NCBI GenBank assembly: GCA_947179155.2
Contig: OX359264.1
Location: 62,025,202-62,089,201, forward strand
Direction of reading: 5' to 3'
From: Hedera helix
Lineage: Eukaryota; Streptophyta; Magnoliopsida; Apiales; Araliaceae
Length of the DNA stretch: 64,000 nucleotides
The notes beneath the pieces were generated by a model that saw only the letters and a list, made by a program, of their open reading frames with translations, was not told the DNA's origin and did not search any database. Both the position numbers and the translations under genes were made by a program. Shown here piece by piece: positions 22,470 through 34,640 of this stretch (its first letter is position 1; each line of letters starts with the position of its first letter).

Positions 22470-24406
22470 CAGGGACGGATCCACGCCTGGGCTTACCTGG
22501 GCAAGTGCCCCGGCAGCCGCCGACCGGCCCCTATTTGTCTGCTTCTTCTTCCAAGTTCCGGCAACTAAGTGCCCCCGCAGAGGCGGAACTAGGGGCGGGG
22601 TCCTGAACCAAACTCAAAGTATCTTTATCAAAAGCGCTTTTTGGATTTTCTTTTTAGGGTTAAAATTAATGGCGCCTGTTCTTATTCGAAGCATTACATC
22701 TGCTTGCTTCCTTCTTTTTCAGCCAAAAATGGGACCAGCAATAAGGCGTTGAATTTGAGAAGTGCTTCCTTACCACAAAATGCGTTCAGAAATAACTTTT
22801 CTTGCACAGGGTTGAAGTGGAAGGTGGAGAGGAGAGAGAATCGAGTCGTGGTGCGGTGCGAGGCTGCTGTTGCTGAGAAAGAAGCTGCTGACACTTTTGA
22901 CGGTGAGATCCATGAGTACCAAGCTGAGGTGGGTTTATTTTATTTATATAATTCTATAATTGTGGTTTAGCGGAAAATTTGGTTTTTAATCTGTTTGGTT
23001 GATAAGAATTGGTCTGAAAAAAATTTGGAAGATTGAATCATGGGTGTTTCCAGTTGGGATTTTTCGTGGACTTACTGTTTTTTGACTAATTTGATTTTGA
23101 ATATGCTTTTTGTTGATGTAAGGCTGGAAACAGAAAGGAATTACAATGTTACCTGTTAGGTTTTCTCTGGTTTTCTGGTCTTCAGGTTTCTCTGTTTTGA
23201 AATCATACCCAATGAAAAGGATTAACCAGTTTGTTATATAATTGTCGGCTCCTGAATTGACTGGCTGATGGAATAGGACATAGTTTTTACCAAGAAGCAA
23301 TAAAGATTCAGTTTTTGAGAAATTTAGTATTCGGGGTTATCAATAAAATATGTTATTGAGCTGAGTTAATTTTCTTTGGCTAGAGTGTGTTTTGAAAGCT
23401 ACATTTATTTGCTCAATTATTCAGTGCTCTCTATTCATGATCAATTGTGTGTCACTGACTTCTAGGGGATCTTTCTCGTGAATTCTGATTGAAGACTTTC
23501 AACTCTGTTTGCAGGTTACTCGCCTGCTAGATTTGATAGTTCATAGTCTATACAGCCACAAGGAAATTTTTCTTAGAGAGCTTGTGAGGTGAGAATATAG
23601 TAATTTTTGGTGATGCCATTGGTGTTGATTTTGCTAGCTATTTAGTAAGAAATTTTGATATGCTCTATGTAATGCATATTACCTTTTGTTATTGTGGTTG
23701 TAGCCTGTAGATGTATGAAACAGGCGCCTCCTTGTTCTTTCCAAAGCTATTTCAAATGTACAGTCCATATGCATTTGATTGTTTGTGTATAGGCATATTT
23801 TTTGTGCAATTCTATAACTAGAGACGGTAAAAAAAAAATTATTCAGAAAGTGGCAAATTTCCCTCAGAATTATTTGTTGAGTTGCTCTCTTCTTTTGTTT
23901 CAGTAATGCAAGTGATGCTTTTGATAAGTTGAGATTCTTAAGTGTTACTGAGCCTTCTTTACTCGGAGATGCTGGTGAGCTAGAAATCCGTATTAAAATT
24001 GATCCAGACAACGGGACCATCACTATTACGTAAGCTAACTCCGTGGCTTTGCTGCAGACTTCTTTGATAAATGCAAGTGGTTGTGTTAACTGGCTTTCTA
24101 TTGTTCTCAGACACACTGGTATAGGAATGACCAAAGAGGAGCTCATTGACTGTATGGGAACTATTGCTCAGAGTGGTACTTCAAAATTCTTGAATGCTCT
24201 TAAGTTGAAGTTTTTGGAACCATTTCATATTTTATATTCGTGTAGACCGAAAGCAACTAACGCTGACACTGTCTTCTTGCAGCTTGATGACACGAAATGA
24301 AAACTCGCCGTGGACAATTGTAATTTGTATGTTTTTTTTTTTATGAATGATATTAGTCTCGTTAAAATTTTGCCCCGGCTGAAAAAAATTCCTGGATCCG
24401 TCCCTG
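22470..24406 (+). mobile_element. Non-autonomous hAT-type transposon carrying a captured HSP90 gene fragment
   Basis: Ends are perfect 14-bp terminal inverted repeats, CAGGGACGGATCCA, at 22470-22483 and (inverted) 24393-24406. They are flanked by a perfect 8-bp target duplication TTCCTATG (22462-22469 and 24407-24414). The 8-bp duplication and CAGGG-type terminus fit the hAT superfamily. The 1,937-bp interior holds no transposase but does hold exons 1-4 of a chloroplast HSP90 gene with their introns, so the host sequence was taken up as DNA. The element sits in intron 1 of the CRM pseudogene, same strand. A second hAT-like word, cagaggcggaactaggggcgg, lies near 22578. Confidence 0.9.
22669..24206 (+). 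pseudogene. Captured 5' fragment of a chloroplast HSP90 (HSP90C) gene
   Basis: Four exons of plastid HSP90 are recognisable: 22669-22928 (MAPVL start, later SAKNGTSNKALNLRS and VVVRCEAAVAEKEAAD), 23515-23588 (VTRLLDLIVHSLYSHKEIFL), 23904-24029 (NASDAFDKLRFLSVTEPSLL) and 24111-about 24206 (TGIGMTKEELIDCMGTIAQS). These are the transit peptide and the start of the GHKL ATPase domain; the rest of the protein is missing. The ATG reading hits a stop after 27 codons, so the conserved transit peptide is in another frame (indel near 22700). The ATP-binding Asp of DTGIGMT is His here. Splice sites between the exons look intact. It is a gene fragment inside the hAT element, not a functional chaperone. 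Confidence 0.9.
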
Positions 24407-24414
24407 TTCCTATG

Positions 24415-25318
24415 AATCTACGTTTACATACATTATGAGAATTATTGTTTATGTAATTGATTGAATTTGATATTCTTTCTTATGGGGTTTTTGGTAATGT
24501 CCCATGTCTATGTTTTCTGCTTTTTTGTATAAATGAAAGAAAATTGCACAAGGTTTTAATTTTAGCCGTTATTTTGTAGCTTTTTTTTTTGTGGTTATTC
24601 AAATGCTAATTAATTTTGGGTTTATTTTGTCAAAATTCTTTAGTTTACCTTTTAAGTTGTACTTTCTAGGTAAAGATTCTAGTTAGGACTCTGTTATTCA
24701 ACTGGTTGTATCAGTTTGAAGTGAACTTCTTTTAACCCACTTTATTAATAATGAAACCTTGTTGTTAAAAAAAAGCCCAGTTTTTTTTTTGTATATAACT
24801 ATAATTTGGGTGTTTCTTTTCCTGACCTTTAAAATTTGATGCTTGATTGGTAGCCAGCTCAGAAGAATACTCATTGAATTTGTAATAGTCTGTCAATCAG
24901 CTTTTAAATTCTTTCAACTTTGATTAATGGATATGCCGACCAATGTGTGATCTTTCATAACCTAAAGTCCCTACCTCATTTTTTCTTTCAAAGTTTTTGT
25001 TTTTATTGGGTAGCTTAATTAAGTTCTTATCAGCGAGCTAGAGACAACAAAACTATCAGGAATTAATGTATTAGAAAATAAACACTACCCTCTGAACAAT
25101 GATAAGAACTCTACTGATGCTGGTAAACATTTATCATAACAATCTATCGTGCGTTGGGTGCTTAATTGCATTAGGAATTACAATCGACGAGTTCATTTAA
25201 TTGTGATAGGTTGCACTTGGAACTCTATTATATCCTCATATATAGAATTTTGATCTACATTTCAGTAATCTCATGGTATAGTAGCTTCTGTGATGTTATA
25301 TGCAAGGTTTTTGGTCAG
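24415..25318 (+). other. Rest of intron 1 of the CRM pseudogene
   Basis: T-rich plant-type intron sequence ending in ttttggtcag at 25318. No further element was recognised. Confidence 0.55.
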
Positions 25319-26629
25319 GTACCTGCTGCGGCACCACTTTATGAGTTAAATAGATGTCAACTTGGAGTTCTTCTGTGGATCCATTCGGGTCAGTTTTTGA
25401 AAATGGTTAATGAACCTGTGGAGCCAGTAGAATCGAGTGGAAACAAATCATGTATCAATGGTTCAGGTAATGGTAAAACAAGGAGGAAAAAATTGAAAGG
25501 AAAAAGAGCTCTTGTGAGGTGGTTAAAGTTCTTTAGGTGGAAGAAGAAAAAAGACTATGAAAGAATGACTGCAGAAGAAAAAATTCCGTATAAACTGAGG
25601 AAGGTAATTTTCCATTCCTGCATTTATGTTTTAAAGTGTTTCTTTTAAGAGTTGGAATTACACAATAGCAAGACAATCATGGATGGATACTATCAGGTGC
25701 TTAGTGTGCTCTTCATAACATATTGCCCTGTGGGACTCTTGTACTTTACTCGGTTTGAATTGAAAATCAACTTTTGTATCTTGATGACTGTTCTATTTGT
25801 ATCATTGTTCAAAAATACTTATCATAATAAAATAAAATCATATTAATGAATCACTAGTAAACAATTGACAAAAATTTTCCATAAACTATTGTAATTCTTT
25901 AGTGGGTTTCAGGGTGTGGGGATGGGAGTGACTGAGTGAGGTATTGGAATTCTTTTGCAGCTACTCACATTCTTTCCAGTTTCCACTTCAGAATTAGCAT
26001 TGTATCAAAATGAAGTTTAGCGGATTTGTAAACTTTTCCTATTTGATTGCTAAAATGGAGAAGCTTATCAACTAGAAGATTCTTTTGTTTCATGGATGAT
26101 TTGGCAGACAACCGTTTGAAGCTTGTCCTTACAATTTGTTACTATGATCCTAAATGGACGACCGAGCGAAGGTCTTCATTGAGTTTTATTTATACCGGGA
26201 ATGAGGAGTTAACTCCCAGTAACCTTCCTGTTCGCCCAAAAGCGTTAAGAGAAAGCGTACTTCTGAGGCAGTGAACAAATGACTTAATGGCGGAGGTCCG
26301 CATGAGCAATAAACTCTACTTCTTGTATTGACACTCTCCCAATTCAGGAAAACAAAATGTAAATTGCCGATTGGGTTGTTCCGACCAAGAAAGGCATGGG
26401 AGTCTTTGGGCATTGCTTGGATTCAACCTTCGATTAGAATATGGATGAAATAAAAAAAAGCCATCATTGGGGCAAACAATACAATAGCTTTGGTTAGAAC
26501 AAAGCCCAAAATGGCATAACCAAATAATTGTTTAGCCAATGATGGATTATGCGCCACGGGATTCCACCTCAAAATCTAGCACATAGGGGAGGTTTACTAA
26601 TCTATGTATATAACATTCAAGACCATCTT

Positions 26630-26755
26630 CACTAACTGATGTGAGACTCATTATTCCTGACTGTTTAGACTGTTAACTAATCGATGTGGACTCATCATTT
26701 TCGACTCTTTTAAACTACTAACTAACCGATGTGGGACTCATCAACTCATAATAAA
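26630..26755. repeat. Three degenerate copies of a ~46-bp word in the CRM pseudogene intron
   Basis: The word ctaac(t/c)gatgtg(g)gactcat recurs at about 26633, 26677 and 26725 with related spacers. The inverse (atgagtcccacatcggtt) resembles the start of many short plant LTRs (TRIM-like), so it may be a degenerate LTR edge amplified in tandem. Confidence 0.5.
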
Positions 26756-28795
26756 AGAGGAAAGGTTAGTTAAAGCTCTTAAGAAGATTGAACCTAAGGA
26801 GTCATAGGAAACAAAACATGACCCAGAGATACTGACACCAGAAGAGCACTTTTTATTTTTAAGGATGGGCCAAAAGTGTAAGAATTAAGTGCCAATTGGA
26901 AGACGGGGAATATATCTAGTTGTGATCCTGAACATGCACTTGCATTGGAAGAAGTACCAGACTTTGCAAGTGGTGATTAAGACATTATCGCCAGAGGAGG
27001 TGAAGGAGATTGCTGTCGAGCTGGCAAGATTGAGTGGAGGAATTGTTCTTGACTTTCAGGAAGACGACACAATCATAATGTACTGTGGGAAGAACTACTC
27101 TCAGCCACCCACAAAAATAATGTCGCCGAGGACCACTCTCCCTCGGAAGAAGGTTAGCTCCACTGTTTTTTAGCTCATATGGTTATATCCACCACAAATT
27201 AGCAAAATTTCCGTGACTTTAATAAAAGTAACATAACATGTCCATATCTTGCAATCCAACATTTCCTATTTTTATAATAACTTTTCTTCTTTTACTAAAT
27301 TTTGTGCCACATAAAATGAGATCTATAATCTTTTCCATTTCTCCACAATTAGAGGACGTGATGCCAATTCCTAGCCCTTCACTATACAGAGTTCTCCTAA
27401 CATTCTGTATCTTCCTCATCTCTGTTACTTTTCATTCCGTCCATTGGAATGTTAATTATAATGTGTTACCTGCCTGCCATATTGCCTTATTCAACATTCA
27501 AAGTGGGTAGATATAAACTAATAATGTCCAATTTCGTAATACATTAAACTCTTTAGGGCTTGTGCAAAGCACCATATCTTTTATAGAGATTGATTCATTG
27601 AGAAAATTAAGGCAGAAAATAAATGAAGGAGAAGATAAATTAATCCCTTAAAACAAGTACGAGTACTAATTAGTGGACATATTCTTGGTCAAGTGGCTGA
27701 ATGAACTGGTCACAGTGAATAGAATTATAAAAAAAAAAGAGAATGTGTGCATATATATATAAGTGGGTCCCACATTTATAATTCATGTGAGTGACGGATG
27801 GCTTTATAGAAGTATCAAATGTTCTTGTGGAATTAACATTCATGCGTATTGTTACATAGTATCCACAGTATTCTCAAACACAACACAAACACCCAAACCC
27901 ATTATACCCAATGAAAAATGTAAATGTTTTTGAAATTTCAAACTCGGAAGATTCAGTAAACAAACTTTCCTGTTGCATTTATTTTGATCTGGTCCTTCTG
28001 AATTCAATTTTTTTCCCCGGATGCAGGCTTTAGATAAATCCAAGTGCAGGGATGGCCTTCGAGCTGTCCGAGACTAGAGCAAAACCTTGAGCTGTTTAGA
28101 GCAAAGGCCAAAAGCCAAACTGCAAGTAAAATGGGGGCTACTGAAAAAATTCCATCAGCTGACATTGGAGTTGATAACACCAGTAGCCTTTCAGATGAAC
28201 AATTGGAGGGTTCATCTAAGCTCCAAAAACTGATGGCAAGAAATGAAAAATACCACGAGGATGACTATGATGCATTCAGGTATAGATTCAGATTCTGAAG
28301 CCCTGTCGGATATTTTTGAGTCGGAGTCTGACATGGAGAATGAGGATACGGCAGGACAATATCTTTACTTGGACGCGTTTGAACAGTTCCTGATAAGAAA
28401 TGAGAGGGAAGCAGAAGATTTTGAGGAGCACCTTCACCAAATATCTTCCTACTCGAAAAAGATGTCATGGGACAAAAATGTAGAGGTTCCAGACCTTGAT
28501 GAGGTTGATGTATGGTTCTATGAGCTGCTTCGCTTTTAAAAGAAAAAGAGAAGATGAAGTACTTGTATACATTATTGAAGTTATGGCTAGTTATGCTGTG
28601 TATGCCATTTGTGCCTATAAGATTCATGTTACAATTGATTACTTTTATATGAATCGTGTTTTCATTTCAAATACCAACGTGAAAATATTTTGTGGACGGC
28701 ACACGTGTGTTTGGCATGTTGGCGATAAGGGTCTATATGTATAATGCAGGCTCGGAAATGTTTTTTGTTGATATTGCAGGCTGTAATTTACCCGC

Positions 28796-28809
28796 GGGGG
28801 GGGGGGGGG
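28796..28809. repeat. Homopolymer run of 14 G
   Basis: Unusual in this AT-rich sequence and flanked by cccgc. Its length is prone to sequencing error. Confidence 0.9.
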
Positions 28810-29271
28810 TAACCAGTCTGATCTTGATGCCCCCCGTTCTATAAGTAGTTCTAGTTTTAGAAAACATGGAAGCTGCTGTCAACGCAAGTGCAATAGATAG
28901 CTATTCTGTTCTTAAATTATATGTTGGCCCTTCTGTTTTCAATTACATCAGATTCTTCGAATCTCAAGTTCTTTCTTTACAGGTTTGCTGATTAGATTCT
29001 GTATTCACCCTCAAATGGAACTAAACTGAAAATTTGAACATTACAGTATTACAAATAATTTGACCCTAGAGTTGTAGTGGCTTGCCTGAAAGATTCTTCT
29101 GCCACTATCTAATTCAAATGTGAACCATTTTTCAAGGTATAAATGGTGAAGCAACACAAGCAAGTTTAGATTCTGGCGACAACCAAAAATTCTCAGGATT
29201 CAATGTAATTCTTTTCCATCATGTCACAAGACTAATATGCATCACCTTTAACATTTCTCTATTTGCTGCGT

Positions 29272-29492
29272 AAGCATTTCTCATTTCTAAATACGATCAA
29301 CATTCAACTATGCTAACTGTACACATTCGAACATCAATTTCATCTTTCCTTTCTCCATTTCTCTATCCTTCCCAACTGCAGAAGCATTTCTCATTTCTCA
29401 TTTCTAAATACTATCAACATTCAACTATGCTAATAACTATACACATTAGAACATCAATTTCATCTTTCCTTTCTCCATTTCTCTTTCCTTCC
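29272..29492. repeat. Tandem duplication, ~110-120 bp unit, two copies
   Basis: Both copies carry agcatttctcatttct, caacattcaactatgctaa and acatcaatttcatctttcct in the same order, with small indels. Confidence 0.85.
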
Positions 29493-29985
29493 GCCGTTTG
29501 CATACCTCCCGTATCAATATACCGTAATCAAGATTATGTATAAAGTTTCCCACCACACTGTCCCTATAGTACAGCATATAATTTGACAAAGAAAACCCAT
29601 TTTATGAACTCTGTTGCTACATGCTCTGGTATATCTCCATCGCAACATGTCCATTGCAGATCTGCAAGTACCATATTGTTCACTCCAGCTGCGACCATGA
29701 GGAAATGAAAAAGAAAAAGAAATCAACACCGATTGGGTTCCAGTAAACAACTGATGTTACAAAGAGACTTTTGCAACTAAAAACCTTTAGCAGATTATGC
29801 AGAAACTCTACGCATCCTGAAAGAAGTTGATTCTTATGAACACCACCACAAACTTAACAGTTTGTCCGTTCAAAATAAATAATCTACACTTCTAATCCCT
29901 AGAATATAAAAAGACTGAGTAACTGCCCAACCAAACAGGGATTAAGATTGAAAAGTAAACTACGTACCTAATCTATATGCCAGGG

Positions 29986-31609
29986 TTATCGGACGTCTGA
30001 CGGCTTTTGTAGATCTGTTTCGAATTCTCGCACGCTGTGAACAACTACTTCGATTTTTGTTGACAGAAGCTCATTTTGCTCCTCAACATTTTTTAAGAAT
30101 GTAATTAGCTGCTCTCGATAGAGATCACATAACCGATCCTGACACTCCAACTCCATGGTGAGTTCTTGTATTCTCCTGTCTTTACCATCCTACAAGGAAG
30201 TCATGAAGAAACTTTAATCCAAATTTAATAAAGATGTATAGAAATAATTCTAACATAAATTGTATAAAATAAATGTATTATGGCGTATACAAGCAACCTT
30301 ACAAATCCATACGGAAAAGTAAAAGCTCCGGAACTATGATGCTCCCTACCCCAATGGTGGCAGCTAACTCGGGAAGTGAGGGATGGAGAAAATAGAAAGT
30401 AATTCAAGAGAGAGAGAGAGAGAGCTCTGCCAGCAGAAGACACATGCATAACCTTTTGTATCCGTGAGTCTCGATCTTGATGATAACCCAAACAGGAGCA
30501 AATTTTTCCAAAGCTTGAGGACCTACTAACTGCTTGGAACAAACAATTCCAACAGGTGATGCAGCTATTTTGCCAAATGATAGAACTCCATAACAATTCC
30601 AACAGTTAATGTGGGTAGTTATTGTCCTTATGGAGACACTTTTAATGCTTCAGCTTCATGAGAGTACATTCACAATCACAAAAGGACACTTACAGGGTTG
30701 GTCTAATCCAATGTAGATTGAATTTTACGTTTCACCCCCATCTCTGACCAATCTTTGCAATAAGACAGGATACGCTGGTGTCAAAACTTTTTATGCTTGT
30801 CTGCAGAGTATACAGTGGTCTCACATCGGCAAAATTTGGCATCCACAGTCATTTGTTTCAGTTAATAATATCATCTACAATTCCAAATAAAATTTTACGC
30901 ATCGAGATGAACCAAGCTGATTTTGAATCAATGTCAGCTGAGTAAAAAGCTTGATTAAGATGGCTTGTAAGATAAATTAGAAAGAGTTGTACTTCAAATT
31001 TATTGACGTCTCTGTCTTGCACCACGCTCAATGAACACTAGATTTCTAAAACTAAACCACTCAAGCTCTGATGTGTCTACATACGAAATTTGCTTGGCTC
31101 GTCCAACTGCTCATTCCAATTTATACAATTAAAATAGTAATCCATGGTTGAACATTACTTTTCAGGCTTGCTTAGTAAATGCTCTAAATTTGAGAACAAT
31201 CTGCTCAGCTTGATCAAGTGTAAAAAAGAACTAGCAATCAATACTCTATACAGTTTGCGTAAAGATGGAAAATATATTTATAATTTAATTTTACCTTTAA
31301 TTTCTTACTACTAGATTAGCCCTTTGGAACAAAAATATATCAGTGGAGTTTCTGGACCTAACTTTGGGATGCAAGAACAAAGAGAAAAAAGTTGAAGAGA
31401 GAGTCTCCTGTAGCAATCGACCTCCGGTGCTGTACCTCAACTTCTTAAATTTCTCATTCCACTTCTGTTTTGCTTCTAACGTGTATACTTGTGTTCAATT
31501 TGTTCGTTTGCAACCAAATTTGTTTCTATCCATGGATAGGTTTTCTAATTTTGCACTTTGCATTTATGTTTTAACATCTGGAAGTAAAATACTCTTACTT
31601 TTCACCATA

Positions 31610-31673
<64 letters not shown>

Positions 31674-32888
31674 TAGGTAATTTGAAGCAGTAACTTTTTT
31701 CTTTTACTCATTTTCTAAGTCATCATCATTCTAAGAACGTGAAAACTGCAAACGAGCTTGGATGAGCCAAGTTTCATAGAATAGTGGCGACTCAAACTAA
31801 AATAATAAGACCTAAGCTTATTGTGACTACGAGGCAAGAATGAAGCAATATATGGGCTAGCAAATGCCAGATGCCAAATGTCCGAATAACCAACTTACAT
31901 GAGTTCATTTACAGCCTAAGACTTTGAATAGAACCTTGCTCAAGATTCTTCTTGAGATAGGTGACCCACACTCACTATACATTTGGAGCTCATCAATTTC
32001 TCAAGTGAAGCTAATAAATCTATAATTGTATGGTTAGCTCGACTAGCTTACAGCTCTGGTTCCAATGTCAATAACCAAGCGGCATCCAAGTATCAGTCTA
32101 AGAACTAATGCGTAGAGAGTTGGTCCCAATGACAACATTCAAAGGCAGGTGCATCAAGACACTTACCCTTCTGCAATGATTACGAAGCCGGAATAACAAG
32201 GAATAGCACAATGTGTTTGGAAGTAAATAAATGATACGACCGTGAAGTTAATAATCTAATTGAATTCTAGTAACCATTTTTTTAGTTGAATTCTAGCGTA
32301 AGAACTTCTTTCTGAAACGTAGTGCAAGTTTTCATCTGCACAAGAGCCAAATGAATCAATAGATTCATGTTGTATTTGTAACATGCAAGACTTAATATTA
32401 AATAATGTAAAAGTATGCATAAAACTCATATCAACTTCTGTAATTCACTGAAATACAACTCACCATTGCATTACGAGAAGGACGACCAGAAACAACCAGT
32501 GGATGCGTATGGCCCTTCTCAAATCTTGTTACAATCCATTTTCCAGACTTGCTTACCTTCACCAACATCATTGCCTTGCAACCTTCTCTTGTGCTAGAAC
32601 GTGGTTTCCTAACTGGCCCAAAATGGTCTCTCATTTTAACATAATACCCCTGCTTATTACATGAAAGTCTTCGCGAAAGAATTCTCTTATCGACCTCTGA
32701 GCGACGACACTGATCAATACGCATTACAAACCCTACACGCCTGGCATACTCATCATAGAACTCCTTAGCAGCATCTTCAGAGTCGAACTCCATACCAACG
32801 CACGGTTCCTGAATTGCACTTTCTTCGCATGTTAATGGTTCAGTTTCAACAGAAATGAGCATCGTCCCAGATTCAGCATCTAACTCCA
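29986..32888 (-). CDS. Short FAR1-domain protein (FRF type), copy 1
   Basis: Two coding exons on the minus strand, 32888-32464 and 30189-29986, join in phase 0 to give about 209 residues. The FAR1 domain has the block GMEFDSEDAAKEFYDEYARR, then cysteines in RRLSCNKQG and TREGCKAM and the His pair in GHTHPL. These are the WRKY-GCM1-like zinc ligands used to bind DNA. The second exon is a charged coiled coil (IQELTMELECQDRLCDLY). There is no MULE transposase or SWIM domain, so it matches the short FRF1-4 group, proposed to compete with FHY3/FAR1 (recalled). The coding exon begins with TG directly after the splice acceptor (cacag|TGGAG), so the A of ATG must come from an upstream 5' exon. No lesion was seen. 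It is divergent from FRF copy 2. Confidence 0.9.
31612..31660. repeat. (TA)n microsatellite in the FRF copy 1 intron
   Basis: About 24 TA units followed by tgtatgtatg. Confidence 0.95.
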
Positions 32889-33068
32889 CTGTGACAAAAC
32901 ATTATGGCTTATAATCACAGGTGGATCAGGTATCTTAATAAGTTTTCCATTCTTTTGAAAACTTCATACTCTAGCATTTATGTTAATATCAACCAAAAGT
33001 CAGGTCTATAATCTTAAACCTGAAGATTTTCTTTCTTGGAATTTCTACGGGGTCATCGAAACCAAAAC

Positions 33069-33122
33069 TTAGGGCGTAACAGTGCAGGTCCCCCTTTCTA
33101 GGGCGTAACAGTGCAGGTCCCC
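33069..33122. repeat. Short tandem duplication agggcgtaacagtgcaggtc
   Basis: Two adjacent copies of a ~26-bp unit, in the 5' intron of FRF copy 1. Confidence 0.85.
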
Positions 33123-33814
33123 TTTCACACCCCACTTTAGTTTGGGGCCAACATTAAGCACTCGACCATAACATGGATACGTGTACACAATAACTAACAA
33201 TCACATGTGATATATATGATCTTTTAGCTTAACCATTTAAATATTAGGATCACGTAATAAGGCTCTTGCTCTTGATGACCCACGTAATTAATGGTTGCTA
33301 CTTATTTCCTAATATGGTGTCAACCTATAAACCCAAAAACCTGATCAAGTCAAGTACCCACTATCTTTTCTTTACCTTATATTTCTTACATTTGCAAACT
33401 AGTAAAAAATCAGTAAACCTACAAAAAATCATCATCAAACACTTGTTCATTAAACTTTAAACACAAGAATCAAATTTAACAAATACTACATTATTATTTT
33501 CAACTAAAAAGTTGTAAACTTTAGCCCTGAAAAGTTGTGTCATATACGAACAAAATAATATACGACTACAACAAAAATTGATGATGAAGACTGAAGAGAA
33601 TAACAAAATAACAGGTAAAAAATTCCATTAAAAAGAAGGGAATTAGCTAAAGCATCTAATAGATAACAATTGAACCAATAAACTTGGAGGGAAAAAAACT
33701 GAGCGAAGATTACGCAAGGAGGAGGAAAAGAAACAGAAATGAAATGTTAATCAGTGAAAAGGGAGGGAGGGAGAGAGAACTTTACTGGGATTAAATTATC
33801 AAAAAAAAAATTAC

Positions 33815-33960
33815 TGGGTTTGAAACGCCGTTTCTGCACGTTTTAATAGCCAATAATTGAAACCGCTGATCGAAGATCTTGGGCGGAAAAAAGGGAGGGT
33901 TTATCTTTTCAGTATTGGGTTGGGTTTATCAAGTTTTCTTAACCCTACGTTCGCAATGGG
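33815..33960 (-). other. Proposed 5' UTR exon of FRF copy 1
   Basis: On the minus strand a pyrimidine-rich leader ends CCCA|gtaatt at 33815. That supplies the A needed to build the split ATG with the coding exon at 32888. An alternative donor CCCA|gtaaag lies at 33786. Both end in A. Confidence 0.4.
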
Positions 33961-34139
33961 TTGAGATCAAATTTAGAATCTGGGGCAACAACAGAGGTTG
34001 AACTAAAACATATTTGATATGGCTGAAGATTGAGGAGAGAAGTGGGTAGGGTAGATTTGAGGGAGGGATAGCGGAGGAGGCAGAAAGAATGATGTCTCCC
34101 CGAGTGGTAGTGAAAGATGAAGAAGAAGTATAAGGGGAA

Positions 34140-34640
34140 GGAGAAGAAAGACATTACATTTAAATGCACCGTAAAGAGGGTTTGTGCCTAATATTAATTA
34201 TACTATTATTATGTTTTTTTATTCCGTAAAACGGCCTATTTGATAAAAAATTATTGCATGTACCGAAAGTATAGTTATAGTATGTTCCTCCACTCGTATA
34301 ATAGTGAGCTCCACGTGTAGTGTAGTCTACTGTTATGTGAGTGGGGGAGTATACTGTAGCTATGTTTTCGGTGCACCGAATAATCTTTCCTATTTGATTG
34401 ATGTATTAATGATTTATGGTATGGAAAGTGATATTTTTATAAATTTTTTAATATTTTTATATATAAATTATTGTTTTAGATTTAAAGTGACAAAAAAAGG
34501 GGAAAAAAATATTATATTTAAATGCACCTTAAAGAGGGTTTGTGCCTAATATTAATTATACTATTGGCCTATTTGATTGATGTATTAATAATTTACGGAA
34601 AGTGATATTTTTATAGAATTTTTTAATATTTTTATATATA
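34140..34640. repeat. Local duplications upstream of FRF copy 1
   Basis: The word taaatgcacc(g/t)taaagaggg and its flank occur near 34156 and 34518. A second pair (cctatttgattgatgtatta, then gtgatatttttata) occurs near 34388 and 34566. The arrangement suggests two overlapping duplications. Confidence 0.75.

Larger units (their letters stand above)
22360..28557 (+). pseudogene. CRM (CRS1/YhbY) domain protein gene, degenerate
   Basis: Resembles plant single-CRM-domain proteins such as At4g13070 (recalled), a family of organellar RNA-binding and splicing factors. Pieces: a 5' leader or transit-peptide-like exon without ATG (about 22360-22444, donor aag|gtactcc); exon 25319-25603 (ATG 25403; KRALVRWLKFFRWKKKKDYE); exon about 26757-27152 with the CRM domain (VPIGRRGIY, HLHWKK, SPEEVKEIAVELARLSGGIV, GKNYSQPPT); exon 28027-28557. 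In-frame stops occur at TAG 26805-26807 and TAA 26886-26888. A small deletion near 28070 shifts AVR..RLEQ out of frame, another shift lies near 28270, and a third near 28510 removes the basic C-terminus. Intron 1 carries a hAT-type insertion. A paralogue elsewhere probably supplies the function. Confidence 0.85.
28558..29985. other. Intergenic region between the CRM pseudogene and FRF gene 1
   Basis: Contains a run of 14 G at 28796-28809 and a ~110-bp tandem duplication at 29272-29492. No gene was recognised. The right part is the 3' flank of the minus-strand FRF gene. Confidence 0.5.

Noticed and set aside
22641..22970. Independent start of an HSP90 gene in this locus
   Set aside because: The HSP90 similarity begins and ends inside the hAT element and stops after exon 4.
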